Part shown: piece after piece, positions 8,086 to 15,748 of the stretch | How positions within the stretch are numbered: position 1 is the stretch's first letter | How the letters are laid out: each line of letters starts with the position of its first letter | The notes under the pieces: generated by a model | Database searches by the model: none | Seen by the model: the letters and a program-made list of their open reading frames with translations, nothing else | Told to the model about the DNA's origin: nothing | NCBI GenBank assembly: GCA_964521195.1 | Contig: CAZFRE010000002.1 | Coordinates: 310,001 to 374,000, forward strand | From: CAWDNM01 sp964521195 | Lineage (GTDB): Bacteria; Actinomycetota; Coriobacteriia; Anaerosomatales; JAAXUF01 | DNA length: 64,000 bases | Direction of reading: 5' to 3' | Program-made: the position numbers and the translations under genes

Positions 8086-8766
8086 ATGACGTTTCAGGGC
8101 TTCTCGGAGGGGACTCTGTCGTTCCTGACCGACCTCGCTCGAAACAACGACCGCGCGTGGTTCGCCGAGAACCGCGCCCGCTACGAGGCCGAGCTGCTCG
8201 ACCGGCAGCGGGCGTTCGTCGAAGCGGCGGCGGAGCGGTTCGCCACGTTCGATCCTCGCGTCCAAGCCGTGGCGGCGGTCGACAAGTCGATCTTCCGCAT
8301 CAACCGCGATACGCGCTTCTCGCGCGACAAGTCGCCGTACAAGACCTACTCGGACATGTGGTTCTGGGCGGGGAGGGACCGCAAGGCCTCGCCGGGCTAC
8401 TTCGTGCGCATCATTCCCGAGGGGGTGTGGGCGGGTGGCGGCGCGCACTGGCTCGACCCGGAGCACCTCGTGCGCCTGCGGGCGGCGATCGTGGCGCCGG
8501 AGACCGGGGAGGAGCTGGCGGCCGTCATCGACGGGCTGCGGGCTGACGGCTACTCGGTGGGCGAATCCACTCTGGCGCGCGTACCGCGCGGATTCGCCGC
8601 CGATGCACCGAGGGCGGACCTGCTGCGCTACACCGTCGTGCACGCGATCGAGGAAACCGAACCGGTGCCGCCCGAGTTCACGACGCCGGCGTTCGTTGAC
8701 TGGACGTTGGAGCGCTTTGCGCGGGTCAAGCCGCTCGTGGACTGGCTGGCGGACAACCTGGGTTAG
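8086..8766 (+). CDS. DUF2461 family protein
   Basis: A 226-residue soluble protein. ATG 8086 follows GCAGGAGAT; the frame is open earlier but without coding features. Family signatures are FLTDLARNNDRAWFAENRAR near the start, then INRDTRFSRDKSPYKTY at about residues 80-96 and the glycine pair WAGGGAHW. Family knowledge: DUF2461 (TIGR02453) is widespread and uncharacterised. It stands alone, divergent from the MFS gene and upstream of the nitroreductase, and no partner suggests a role. Confidence 0.85.
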   Translation: MTFQGFSEGTLSFLTDLARNNDRAWFAENRARYEAELLDRQRAFVEAAAERFATFDPRVQAVAAVDKSIFRINRDTRFSRDKSPYKTYSDMWFWAGRDRKASPGYFVRIIPEGVWAGGGAHWLDPEHLVRLRAAIVAPETGEELAAVIDGLRADGYSVGESTLARVPRGFAADAPRADLLRYTVVHAIEETEPVPPEFTTPAFVDWTLERFARVKPLVDWLADNLG

Positions 8767-8817
8767 GGCGCCCCTCGGTCGTGCGCCACGCGGAGGCGTG
8801 CGAGCCGGGATCGGAGC

Positions 8818-8829
8818 GGGTACGTACCC
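8818..8829 (+). promoter_or_regulatory. 12-bp palindrome upstream of nitroreductase
   Basis: GGGTACGTACCC is a perfect palindrome. It overlaps TACCCT (8825-8830), a possible -10 box about 40 nt before the nitroreductase start, so it could be a repressor site. Inference. Confidence 0.35.
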
Positions 8830-8868
8830 TGCGTCCTTCGCACCGCAGTACATGACGGGAGCCATGAC

Positions 8869-9408
8869 GTGCTGGAAGTGATCGAGAACCGCCGCAGCAT
8901 CCGTGCGTACACCGACGAGCCTGTCACCGACGATGCGCTTGCGCAGATCCTGGAGGCCGGTCGCCAAGCGCCATCAGGCAACAACACGCAGCCGTGGCAT
9001 TTCATCGTGATCCGCTCGGCCGAGCAGCGCGCGGCGGTCGCACGGGTGTCGCACGACCAGAAGTGGATGAACAGCGCGCCGGTGTTCATCGCGTGCGTGG
9101 GTGACGTCCGATGCAGGATTCCCGAGTACGACGGCTCACCGCTCGACGAGCACAGCGAACTGCCGCAGCTCAAGAAGCTGCTTGTCGACATGGGGATCGG
9201 TATCGAGCACCTCGTTCTTGAAGCCGAGAACCAGGGGCTTGGCACCTGCTGGGTCGCGTGGTTCACGCAGGCCGAGATACAGCCGGTCCTCGGGGTGCCG
9301 GCGGGCTGCTACGTCGTCGCCGTCATCACGCTCGGGCATCCGGTGAGTCGCCCCGAGCCCCGCAGGCGGCGGCCGATGGCGGAACTCCTCCACGACGAAC
9401 GCTGGTAG
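8869..9408 (+). CDS. Nitroreductase-family FMN oxidoreductase
   Basis: A 179-residue protein starting at GTG 8869, behind CGGGAG at 8 nt; the ATG at 8864 is out of frame. The start LEVIENRRSIRAYTDEPVTD and the motif RQAPSGNNTQPWHFIVI are classic FMN-binding nitroreductase signatures. LEAENQGLGTCWVAWF at about residue 120 and the C-terminal ITLGHPV are also conserved. Family knowledge: such homodimers use NAD(P)H and FMN to reduce nitroaromatics, quinones or other acceptors; the natural substrate is unknown. It converges on the DUF438 gene with a 14-nt gap. Confidence 0.9.
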   Translation: MLEVIENRRSIRAYTDEPVTDDALAQILEAGRQAPSGNNTQPWHFIVIRSAEQRAAVARVSHDQKWMNSAPVFIACVGDVRCRIPEYDGSPLDEHSELPQLKKLLVDMGIGIEHLVLEAENQGLGTCWVAWFTQAEIQPVLGVPAGCYVVAVITLGHPVSRPEPRRRRPMAELLHDERW

Positions 9409-9422
9409 AATCCCCTGCCCCG

Positions 9423-10967
9423 CTACCAGTCGACGATGCGGCGGTTGCCCTGGAGCGAGCGCACGTGGGTAGCGTCCTGGACCACCTCGAGGCAGCCCTT
9501 GTACGTCTTCTCGGCGTCGCGCAGTGCGTAGTAGCGGATGTGAATGAACTGGCCGGAGGCGGACTTCGCCGCCTCCGGCGAACCGCTTCGAGCAGACGCT
9601 TCGCGCTGCTCAAGCGGTTCCCGGCCCATCTCGATCCAGAACTCCGCCACGTCCTTCTCGCCGGTCTTGAATGCGGCGAGGATCTCCTCGACCTTGTGCA
9701 GGCTCTTGGGTGGGTGGCAGTTGCGCACCTCTCGGCCGATGGCTCCCGGTGAGCGCGGGAATACCCGCTCGCCCTCGGAGTAGAACCTGACGCGATCGTT
9801 CTCGTCGACGTACGTCACGTCGAAGGGCAGCGCGCGGAAGAGCAGGTCGAGCTGGCCGAGCGTGAGCGCTCCTGTGGGAAGCGGCAGCAGCATCTCTCCG
9901 TCGCCGTGCGAGCCGGATGGTTCGGCAGTGGGCGCGACGGCGACGGGCGCTTCGCCCTCCGGACCTTTGATCCACGCGTAGCCGATCTCGGCATCACCGG
10001 CGGCGATGCGGTCCCACTCCTCGGCGGTGACGACGCCGAGCGCGGTGGGGAAGAGGATCTTCTCCTCCTTGTAGATCATGTCGCCAATCATCGTGAGCGT
10101 CTCGGGCAGCGTCGCCGCGACCGAGGTGACGTCGCCGGCGGCGAGCAGCGATCGCGCGGTCTTGATGCGCCCGCGGATGTCGTCATCGAGCGCCCACATC
10201 ACCTTCGTGGGTCCCTCGATGCCGTGCGTCTCGAGCACCGGGAACAGCTGGTTCTCCTTGCGGGTGTAGTGCACGTCGATCGCCCCGAGTGCGGCGAGCT
10301 TCTCCGAGAGGTTCGAGATCACCGCGGTACGGTCGTCGGCGTCGGTGGCGACGGCGAGCGCGCCGAGAAGGAGGTTCACGTCGGCAACGAGCTCTGTTGC
10401 GACGGCGTTCTCGCGCAGGTACGCGTCCACGGGATGGCCGGCCGCGACCGTGGCAGTCGGCTTGACGTCGAGCGACTCCTTGAAGACGGTCACGTGCACG
10501 TCGCACAGGCGCTGCACGTCCTCCACGGGCGTGCCTTCGGCGATGAGAGCCTGCTCCATGCGCGCGATTTCGGCGGAGTCGACGTCTTTGACGAGCTCGT
10601 CGAACTCGGCTTTGACCTGGTCGGTCGGCTCGCCGTCGTGCAGCTTCCGGATGATGGCCTTCAGCGACTCCTGGCGCGCGGCTGCGACCTCGGGATCGAC
10701 CGGGGCGGCCGCAGCACCCGCGCCGGCGATCTCCTCGGCCGTGATCTCCTGGCGCGCGACCTCGGTCCTGATGTCGTCGAGCAGCTTCTCGGCGTCGACG
10801 TGCGCCATCTGGGCCGCCGTTTCGATCTTGGCAACCCGGGCCATCGTGGCGAAGAGCGCCGGGTTCTTCAGCGCTTCGAAGTGGGAGTCGTATGACACGA
10901 GCCAGTCGAGCAGGTAGGGATACGCATCGACGAGGTCGTGAATGGTGGTATTGGCAGTGATGTTCAC
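9423..10967 (-). CDS. DUF1858-DUF438-hemerythrin-PAS sensor/repair protein
   Basis: A 514-residue protein. GTG 10967 is chosen because GAGAGGAGC precedes it and the protein then begins with the DUF1858 module (TIHDLVDAYPYLLDWLVSYD). Domains in order: DUF1858 at ~5-65, DUF438 at ~90-160 (KAIIRKLHDGEPTDQVKAEF), a hemerythrin-like domain at ~165-320 with HYTRKENQLFPVLETHG and YKEEKILFP metal ligands, and a PAS-like C-terminus at ~400-510 (FDVTYVDENDRVRFYSEGER). Family knowledge: this architecture occurs in anaerobes and is linked to Fe-S or NO/O2 response. An FNR-type TTGAC-N4-GTCAA box lies upstream in class II position. Substrate or partner unknown. Confidence 0.88.
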   Translation of the reverse strand: MNITANTTIHDLVDAYPYLLDWLVSYDSHFEALKNPALFATMARVAKIETAAQMAHVDAEKLLDDIRTEVARQEITAEEIAGAGAAAAPVDPEVAAARQESLKAIIRKLHDGEPTDQVKAEFDELVKDVDSAEIARMEQALIAEGTPVEDVQRLCDVHVTVFKESLDVKPTATVAAGHPVDAYLRENAVATELVADVNLLLGALAVATDADDRTAVISNLSEKLAALGAIDVHYTRKENQLFPVLETHGIEGPTKVMWALDDDIRGRIKTARSLLAAGDVTSVAATLPETLTMIGDMIYKEEKILFPTALGVVTAEEWDRIAAGDAEIGYAWIKGPEGEAPVAVAPTAEPSGSHGDGEMLLPLPTGALTLGQLDLLFRALPFDVTYVDENDRVRFYSEGERVFPRSPGAIGREVRNCHPPKSLHKVEEILAAFKTGEKDVAEFWIEMGREPLEQREASARSGSPEAAKSASGQFIHIRYYALRDAEKTYKGCLEVVQDATHVRSLQGNRRIVDW

Positions 10968-11006
10968 GGTTGCTCCTCTCGAACACCGGGCGTGGTTCCA
11001 CCTCAC

Positions 11007-11048
11007 GGTGTACCCACTTTCGAGGAGCGGGGACTTGACGGACGTCAA
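11007..11048 (-). promoter_or_regulatory. CRP/FNR-type box and -10 for the hemerythrin gene
   Basis: TTGAC-GGAC-GTCAA (11035-11048) is a perfect CRP/FNR-family dyad. On the minus strand exactly 22 nt separate it from TACACC (11012-11007), the spacing expected for an activator centred at -41.5. This puts +1 near 11000 and leaves a 33-nt leader to GTG 10967. The spacing is read from sequence; the regulator is inferred and not in the window. Confidence 0.6.
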
Positions 11049-11070
11049 ATCACGACAAAAGAGGTAAGAA

Positions 11071-11559
11071 TTAAGAGACGTACTTCTCGAGCGTGACGAG
11101 CTCCACGCCCGGCGTGATCTCGCTCGTTCCGACGATCTCATAGCCGAGCGACCCGTACAGGCCGAGCGCGGCGCCGCTTTGATGCCCCGTGAACAGCTCG
11201 AATCGCCGCACTTCGGGGTAGCAGGCCTCAAGGGCCACGAGCAGTGCTCGACCGATGCCGAGTCCGCGCGCCTTCGGGAGGACGGCGAGGCGGCGCACCA
11301 TCAGGGTGCCGTCAGGCATCGTCTCGCCACGCACCGTGCCGACCGGGCGACCGTCACGATCGGCCACGAGCACGACTTCGCCTGCGTCGAACGACACCTC
11401 GAGATCCGCGACGGTCTCGTGAAGCGGCGGGATGTCGCCGTAGGCCTGCGCCTCGGTCTCGAATGCGGCCCGGACTATCCCCGCGAGGACTGCGGACTCG
11501 TCACGGCGCGCACGGCGGACGGTGTACGCGGCTCTTGGCGCGGCGCCTGCGTCACTCAT
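11071..11559 (-). CDS. GNAT-family N-acetyltransferase
   Basis: A 162-residue protein. ATG 11559 overlaps the flavin reductase stop by 8 nt (ATGAGTGA), suggesting translational coupling; no strong ribosome binding site is needed. The acetyl-CoA binding motif is seen as VLPKARGLGIGRALLVALEA, at about residues 90-109, preceded by the beta strand GTLMVRRLAV. It ends with a LYGSLGYEIVG motif. Family knowledge: these transfer acetyl groups to amines; the substrate is unknown. It is the downstream gene of a two-gene minus-strand operon. Confidence 0.85.
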   Translation of the reverse strand: MSDAGAAPRAAYTVRRARRDESAVLAGIVRAAFETEAQAYGDIPPLHETVADLEVSFDAGEVVLVADRDGRPVGTVRGETMPDGTLMVRRLAVLPKARGLGIGRALLVALEACYPEVRRFELFTGHQSGAALGLYGSLGYEIVGTSEITPGVELVTLEKYVS

Positions 11560-12145
11560 CGAGGTCGCCCTTGCGAAAGGCGTTGCCGATGCGATAGGCG
11601 TCGTGCAGCTTCGGGCCGAGCCCCCGATACTCCCGTGCACCGGCGATGTAGACGAGCGGGTCGAGCGCGTCCATCTCGACGACGTCGCTCGTGCCGTCTC
11701 GGAGGATGGCCTCATCGGCGTGTGTCTCGACGATCTCGCCGAAAACGACCACGTAGTCGCCCACCTCAACCTCATGCGTGGTGCGGCACTCGATGTTGTA
11801 GGGACACTCGTCGATGATCGGTGTGCCGACTCTGGCCGCGGGAACGAGCGTCAGGCCGGTCGCGGCGAACTTGTCGACCTTCCTCCCGCCGACGATGCCG
11901 CAGTAGTCGACGTGCGGCGCGAGGTTCGTGCTGGGGACGTTGACCGTGAACGTGCCCCCGGTCGAATGGATGAGCTCGAGCGTGCGGCGGGTAGTGCGCA
12001 GTCCCATCGCGATGGTGGGCGGGGTGGACGAGACGACGTTGATCCATGCCACGGCGAGCGTATCGGCCTGGTCCATGTCGCCGCCGACGACGAGCACGCA
12101 TGGCATCGGGAACAGCCGCTCGAGCGGCCCGAGGAGTCTCTTCAT
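11552..12145 (-). CDS. Flavin reductase-like FMN-binding protein
   Basis: A 197-residue protein starting at ATG 12145 after AAAGGAA. The order of motifs is typical of the flavoredoxin/flavin reductase domain: PMPCVLVVGGDMDQADTLAV, then AWINVVSSTPPTIAMGLRTT and GGTFTVNVPS. It binds FMN as a dimer. Family knowledge: members reduce flavins or act as electron carriers in anaerobes. It forms an operon with the following GNAT. It is divergent from the met operon, with the shared intergenic region at 12146-12535. Confidence 0.85.
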   Translation of the reverse strand: MKRLLGPLERLFPMPCVLVVGGDMDQADTLAVAWINVVSSTPPTIAMGLRTTRRTLELIHSTGGTFTVNVPSTNLAPHVDYCGIVGGRKVDKFAATGLTLVPAARVGTPIIDECPYNIECRTTHEVEVGDYVVVFGEIVETHADEAILRDGTSDVVEMDALDPLVYIAGAREYRGLGPKLHDAYRIGNAFRKGDLDE

Positions 12146-12248
12146 GGCGGGTTCCTTTCAGGCGCCGCAGGTGACGCCACCACTATAGACCTCGGGAACG
12201 GCGACGACCGCCACCGGTTTGCGCCTCGAATCGGTGCGGAATGCGGCC

Positions 12249-12277
12249 TTGACCGGCCGGTGGTCCCAACGTAACCT
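12249..12277 (+). promoter_or_regulatory. Promoter of the met leader and metYXW
   Basis: TTGACC (12249-12254), a 17-nt spacer, and TAACCT (12272-12277). Predicted +1 near 12284 gives a leader of about 250 nt before metY, far longer than other leaders in this window. A small hairpin (CCACGG 12286-12291 with CCGTGG 12305-12310) would open the transcript. Confidence 0.6.
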
Positions 12278-12368
12278 GTGCGGAACCACGGACGCCGAGA
12301 CGTGCCGTGGGCCCGACGCCGGGAACGCTCCTGGCCGAGCAGAACCAAGGAGGTGTGATCGAGCAATC

Positions 12369-12476
12369 ATGGTTCGCCCGTCTGAGTTTGCGATGATGAT
12401 GGACATGATGATGACCCAGCCCGGGTCTATCGGCGTTTGTGCCGGATCCGGGCGGCCTTCGGCCGACCTGCGCTAG
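12369..12476 (+). CDS. Methionine-rich leader peptide (candidate attenuation peptide)
   Basis: A 35-codon frame with seven Met, six of them in the run FAMMMDMMMT (codons 9-11 and 13-15, 12393-12413). The stop TAG is at 12474-12476, 59 nt before metY. AAGGAGGT at 12347-12354 is a near-perfect ribosome binding site, but the gap to ATG 12369 is 14 nt, longer than usual; this is the main weakness. Position between the met promoter and metY, and the stop codon lying at the tip of the last leader hairpin, match the classic design of leader peptides that sense a charged tRNA. Alternatively it is a chance ATG repeat. Not a known family to me. Confidence 0.5.
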   Translation: MVRPSEFAMMMDMMMTQPGSIGVCAGSGRPSADLR

Positions 12477-12490
12477 AAGCGCTTGGTCGG
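12413..12490 (+). promoter_or_regulatory. Overlapping hairpins in met leader (candidate attenuator)
   Basis: Four pairings are visible. (a) GACCC 12413-12417 with GGGTC 12423-12427. (b) 12419-12427 with 12445-12453, plus inner CGGC/GCCG at 12431-12434 and 12441-12444. (c) CGGCC 12453-12457 with GGCCG 12461-12465. (d) 12463-12468 with 12485-12490, plus inner GCGCT/AGCGC at 12470-12474 and 12478-12482. Pairings (a) and (b) exclude each other, as do (c) and (d). Pairing (a) begins at the last Met codon, so a ribosome stalled in the Met run would mask it. No U-tract follows (d), so any block would be Rho-dependent or translational. Confidence 0.45.
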
Positions 12491-12535
12491 GTATCGTCCC
12501 CATCAGACACGCACTCAGAAAAGAGGCTGGTAGCC

Positions 12536-13837
12536 ATGAGCGACTCGACCACCCCGCGTTTCGACACTCTCGCCGTCCACGGCGGTGCAGCTCCCGATCC
12601 CACCACCGGTTCTCGCGCCGTGCCGATCTATCAGACGGTCGCGTACAACTTCAAGGACACCGATCACGCCGCAGACCTCTTCGGCCTGCGCGCCTTCGGA
12701 AACATCTACTCGCGCATCATGAACCCGACCAACGACGTGCTCGAGCAGCGCATCGCAGCGCTCCACGGCGGCACGGCGGCGCTCGCGCTTTCCTCGGGCC
12801 ATGCCGCCGAGGTGCTCGGACTGCTCAACGTCACGAACACCGGCGGTAGCATCGTCGCCTCCACGTCGCTGTACGGCGGTACCTGGAACATCTTCCTGCA
12901 CACGTTCCGCCGGCTTGGCATCACCGTGCGTTTCGTCGAGCCGACCGACGTGCAGGGCTTCGTCGACGCCAGTGACGACACCACCACGGCTTGGTTCGTC
13001 GAGACGATCGGCAACCCGCGCCTCGATGTCCCCAACATCGGCGCGCTCGCCTCGGCGGGTCGCGAGATCGGCATCCCGCTGTTCGTCGACAACACGTTCG
13101 CGACGCCGTACCTGTTCCGCCCCATCGAGCACGGCGCGGCGGTCGTTATCGAGTCGCTCACGAAGTGGCTCGGCGGTCACGGCACCTCGATCGGCGGCAT
13201 CGTCATCGACGGCGGCAACTTCGACTGGTCGCAGGGCCGTCACCCCGAGTTCACCGAGCCGGACGCGAGCTACCACGGACTGAAGTTCTGGGACGTGTTC
13301 GGCGACTTCCCGGGTCTGGGCAACGTGGCGTTCGCGATGCGCGCCCGCGTCAACCTACTCCGCGACCTAGGCAGCTCGCTCTCGCCGTTCAACGCGCAGC
13401 AGTTCCTGCTCGGCGTGGAAACGCTCTCGCTGCGCGTGCAGCGCCACAGCGACAACGCCCTTGCGGTTGCGAAGTACCTCGAGGCGCACCCGAAGGTCGC
13501 GTGGGTCGCGTATCCGGGTCTCGAGAGCCACCCGACGCACGAGAATGCGAAGGCCCAGCTCGAGAACGGGTTCGGCGGCGTGGTCGTGTTCGGCGTCAAG
13601 GGCGGCCTCGAGGCGGGCAAGGCGCTCATCGACGGGGTCGAGCTCTTTTCGCACCTTGCGAACGTGGGTGATGCGAAATCGCTTATCATTCACCCCGCGT
13701 CGACCACGCACTCCCAGCTCTCCGAGGAAGAGCTCGTGAAGGCGGGCATCAGCGATGACTTCGTCCGCCTGGCTATCGGAATCGAGAACATCGAGGACAT
13801 CCTCGCCGATCTGGAGCAGGCACTGGAGAAGGTGTAG
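12536..13837 (+). CDS. metY: O-acetylhomoserine sulfhydrylase
   Basis: A 433-residue PLP enzyme of the Cys/Met metabolism family. ATG 12536 lies behind AGAGGCTGG, and the protein starts with the family-typical RFDTLAVHGG. The PLP lysine is K210 in ESLTKWLGGHG. The motifs YSRIMNPTNDVLEQRIAALHGG and FVETIGNPRLDVPNI (PLP and phosphate contacts) are present. It makes homocysteine from O-acetylhomoserine and sulfide. The length of about 430 residues fits MetY rather than the ~390-residue MetB/MetC. metX follows after 3 nt. Control probably acts through the Met-rich leader. Confidence 0.92.
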   Translation: MSDSTTPRFDTLAVHGGAAPDPTTGSRAVPIYQTVAYNFKDTDHAADLFGLRAFGNIYSRIMNPTNDVLEQRIAALHGGTAALALSSGHAAEVLGLLNVTNTGGSIVASTSLYGGTWNIFLHTFRRLGITVRFVEPTDVQGFVDASDDTTTAWFVETIGNPRLDVPNIGALASAGREIGIPLFVDNTFATPYLFRPIEHGAAVVIESLTKWLGGHGTSIGGIVIDGGNFDWSQGRHPEFTEPDASYHGLKFWDVFGDFPGLGNVAFAMRARVNLLRDLGSSLSPFNAQQFLLGVETLSLRVQRHSDNALAVAKYLEAHPKVAWVAYPGLESHPTHENAKAQLENGFGGVVVFGVKGGLEAGKALIDGVELFSHLANVGDAKSLIIHPASTTHSQLSEEELVKAGISDDFVRLAIGIENIEDILADLEQALEKV

Positions 13838-13840
13838 CGC

Positions 13841-15046
13841 GTGACCCAACTGACTGAGCGAGGCGTGGCGGCCGCCGAGCCGCCCGCCTCGGGACAACAG
13901 GTATGCTCGCTGCCGGACGGCATCGACCTCGTGTCGGGCCGCCGGCTCGAGCATGTCGACATCGCCTACGAGACCTGGGGCGAACTCAATGCCGACCGGT
14001 CGAACGCGATCCTCATCTGCCATGCCCTGTCCGGCGACAGTCACGTCGCGGCCGGCAAGGACAAGCGCGGTGCCGAGAAGCCCGGCTGGTGGGAGGTCAT
14101 GGCCGGCCCGGGGAAGGCAATCGACACCCACAAGTACTTCGTCATCTGCAGCAACGTGCTCGGCGGATGCTCGGGCACGACGGGGCCAGGCTCCATCGAC
14201 CCTACGACCGAGACACCGTACGGGCTGCGATTCCCGCTCGTGACCGTCGAGGACATGGTCGACGTGCAGGCCGCACTGCTCGACCGTCTCGGCGTGGAGC
14301 AGCTGCTCGCGGTCGTGGGCGGTTCCATGGGCGGCATGCAGGCGCTCGGGTGGGTCAAGCGCTACCCGGAGCGGATGCGCACGTGCATCGGCGTGGCGAC
14401 CACACCGCGCCTCGGTGCGCAGGCGATCGGCTTCAACGAGGTGGGCCGCCAGGCGATCCTCGGCGACCCGGACTTTGCGGGTGGCGACTACTACGGCGGT
14501 GCCGAGCCTGCGCAGGGGCTCTCCATCGCGCGCATGATCGGTCACATCACGTATCTCTCGGACGAGTCGATGCGCGCGAAGTTCGGACGCCGGCTGCAGT
14601 CCCGGGACGACCTCGCCTTCGACTTCGTGACCGAGTTCGAGGTCGAGAGCTACCTTGCACACCAGGGCCGCAAGTTCGTCGAGCGGTTCGACGCCAACAC
14701 CTACCTCTACATGACGAAGGCGATGGACTACTTCGACCTCGCTGCCGGTTACGGCAGCGTCGCCGAGGCGCTCGCCGAGACCCCCGTGCGCTTCCTACTG
14801 CTCACGTTCTCGAGCGACTGGCTGTTCCCGACCTACCAGACCAAGGGCCTAGTCGACGCTATCCGCCGCGCGCGGGGCGAGGTGAGCTTCGCCGAGATCC
14901 CCAGCCCGTACGGGCACGACGCCTTCCTCCTCGAGCCCGAGGAGCAGCGCCGCTACATCGAGCCGTTCCTCACGCGGGCACTTCACGAGGCGCTCGCCGA
15001 GTCGGGCTCCTCGGCGCCTGCGTCACAAGCGGGTGATCTCCTGTGA
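13841..15046 (+). CDS. metX: Homoserine O-acetyltransferase
   Basis: A 401-residue alpha/beta hydrolase-fold acyltransferase starting at GTG 13841, 3 nt after metY. The catalytic triad is visible: S162 in GGSMGGMQAL, D326 in FSSDWLFP and H359 in YGHDAF. The motif NVLGGCSGTTGPGS is the family oxyanion/substrate loop. It acylates homoserine to feed MetY; acetyl rather than succinyl use is inferred from the MetY partner, since MetX homologues can use either. It overlaps metW by 4 nt (GTGA). Confidence 0.92.
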   Translation: MTQLTERGVAAAEPPASGQQVCSLPDGIDLVSGRRLEHVDIAYETWGELNADRSNAILICHALSGDSHVAAGKDKRGAEKPGWWEVMAGPGKAIDTHKYFVICSNVLGGCSGTTGPGSIDPTTETPYGLRFPLVTVEDMVDVQAALLDRLGVEQLLAVVGGSMGGMQALGWVKRYPERMRTCIGVATTPRLGAQAIGFNEVGRQAILGDPDFAGGDYYGGAEPAQGLSIARMIGHITYLSDESMRAKFGRRLQSRDDLAFDFVTEFEVESYLAHQGRKFVERFDANTYLYMTKAMDYFDLAAGYGSVAEALAETPVRFLLLTFSSDWLFPTYQTKGLVDAIRRARGEVSFAEIPSPYGHDAFLLEPEEQRRYIEPFLTRALHEALAESGSSAPASQAGDLL

Positions 15047-15669
15047 CCGCGGCGGACCTGTTGCGCGCCGACCTGCGTCTCGTCATCTCGCTCGTGCCCG
15101 AGGCAAGCCGCGTGCTCGATCTCGGCTGCAGCGACGGCGCGCTCATCGCGCACCTTCGAGACGAGCGCGGCTGCGACGTCCGGGGTATCGAGCTCGCCCC
15201 CGAGGAGATCACCGCGGCGATCGCGCGCGGGCTTTCGGTGGTCCAGTCCGACCTCGATGAGGGGTTGTCCGGATACCCGGACGGGGCGTTCGACGTCGTC
15301 GTGCTGTCCCAGACGTTGCAGGTCGTGCGCAACCCTGCGCTCGTGCTTCGGGAGATGCTGCGGGTGGGGACTCGGGCGATCATCACGTTCCCGAACTTCG
15401 GGCACTGGCGGGTGCGAGGCTACCTCGCATTCAAGGGCCGGATGCCGGTCTCGGAGTCGATCCCGTTCTCGTGGTACGACACGCCCAACATCCACCACAC
15501 CACCCTGAAGGACTTCCGCGACTTCGTCGCAGCCAACGGTGGCGAGATCGAGCGTGAGATCCCGCTCGCCGCAGGCGAGTGGCGGCAGGAGATACGCGAG
15601 GTGAGGCTGTGGCCGAACCTGTTTGCCGACACCGCGGTCGCCGTGGTTCGCAAGCGCGGCCACGAGTAG
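15043..15669 (+). CDS. metW: MetW, methionine biosynthesis methyltransferase-like protein
   Basis: A 208-residue protein starting at GTG 15043 inside the metX stop (4-nt overlap). It has a class I SAM-binding fold: VLDLGCSDGALIAHL (motif I, residues ~24-38) and DVVVLSQTLQVV. The MetW signatures FPNFGHWRVRGYL and the run LWPNLFADTAVAVVRK close the protein. Family knowledge: MetW is found next to MetX and is needed for, or stimulates, homoserine acetylation. No catalytic methyl transfer is firmly established. Confidence 0.9.
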   Translation: MTAADLLRADLRLVISLVPEASRVLDLGCSDGALIAHLRDERGCDVRGIELAPEEITAAIARGLSVVQSDLDEGLSGYPDGAFDVVVLSQTLQVVRNPALVLREMLRVGTRAIITFPNFGHWRVRGYLAFKGRMPVSESIPFSWYDTPNIHHTTLKDFRDFVAANGGEIEREIPLAAGEWRQEIREVRLWPNLFADTAVAVVRKRGHE

Positions 15670-15736
15670 TCCTCGCGCGTCGCCCGTGACCACGGGCCAG
15701 CAGCCGCATGCGGAAGCAGCGCCACAGCAGTCGCGC

Positions 15737-15742
15737 TATCCT
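15737..15742 (+). promoter_or_regulatory. -10 box giving a leaderless rsgA transcript
   Basis: TATCCT ends exactly 6 nt before GTG 15749, so +1 would be the first base of the start codon. There is no ribosome binding site upstream. A -35 element is not evident. Confidence 0.5.
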
Positions 15743-15748
15743 GTCTGG

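Noticed and set aside
12278..12360. SAM riboswitch (SAM-I, SAM-IV or SAM-II) upstream of metY
   Set aside because: The expected conserved cores and pseudoknot patterns are not found; only a short CCACGG/CCGTGG hairpin is present. A covariance-model search would be decisive.
12355..12396. Alternative 13-codon ORF from GTG 12355 overlapping the Met leader
   Set aside because: Its start abuts the ribosome binding site with almost no spacer and its product has no regulatory amino acid run, although it cannot be fully excluded.
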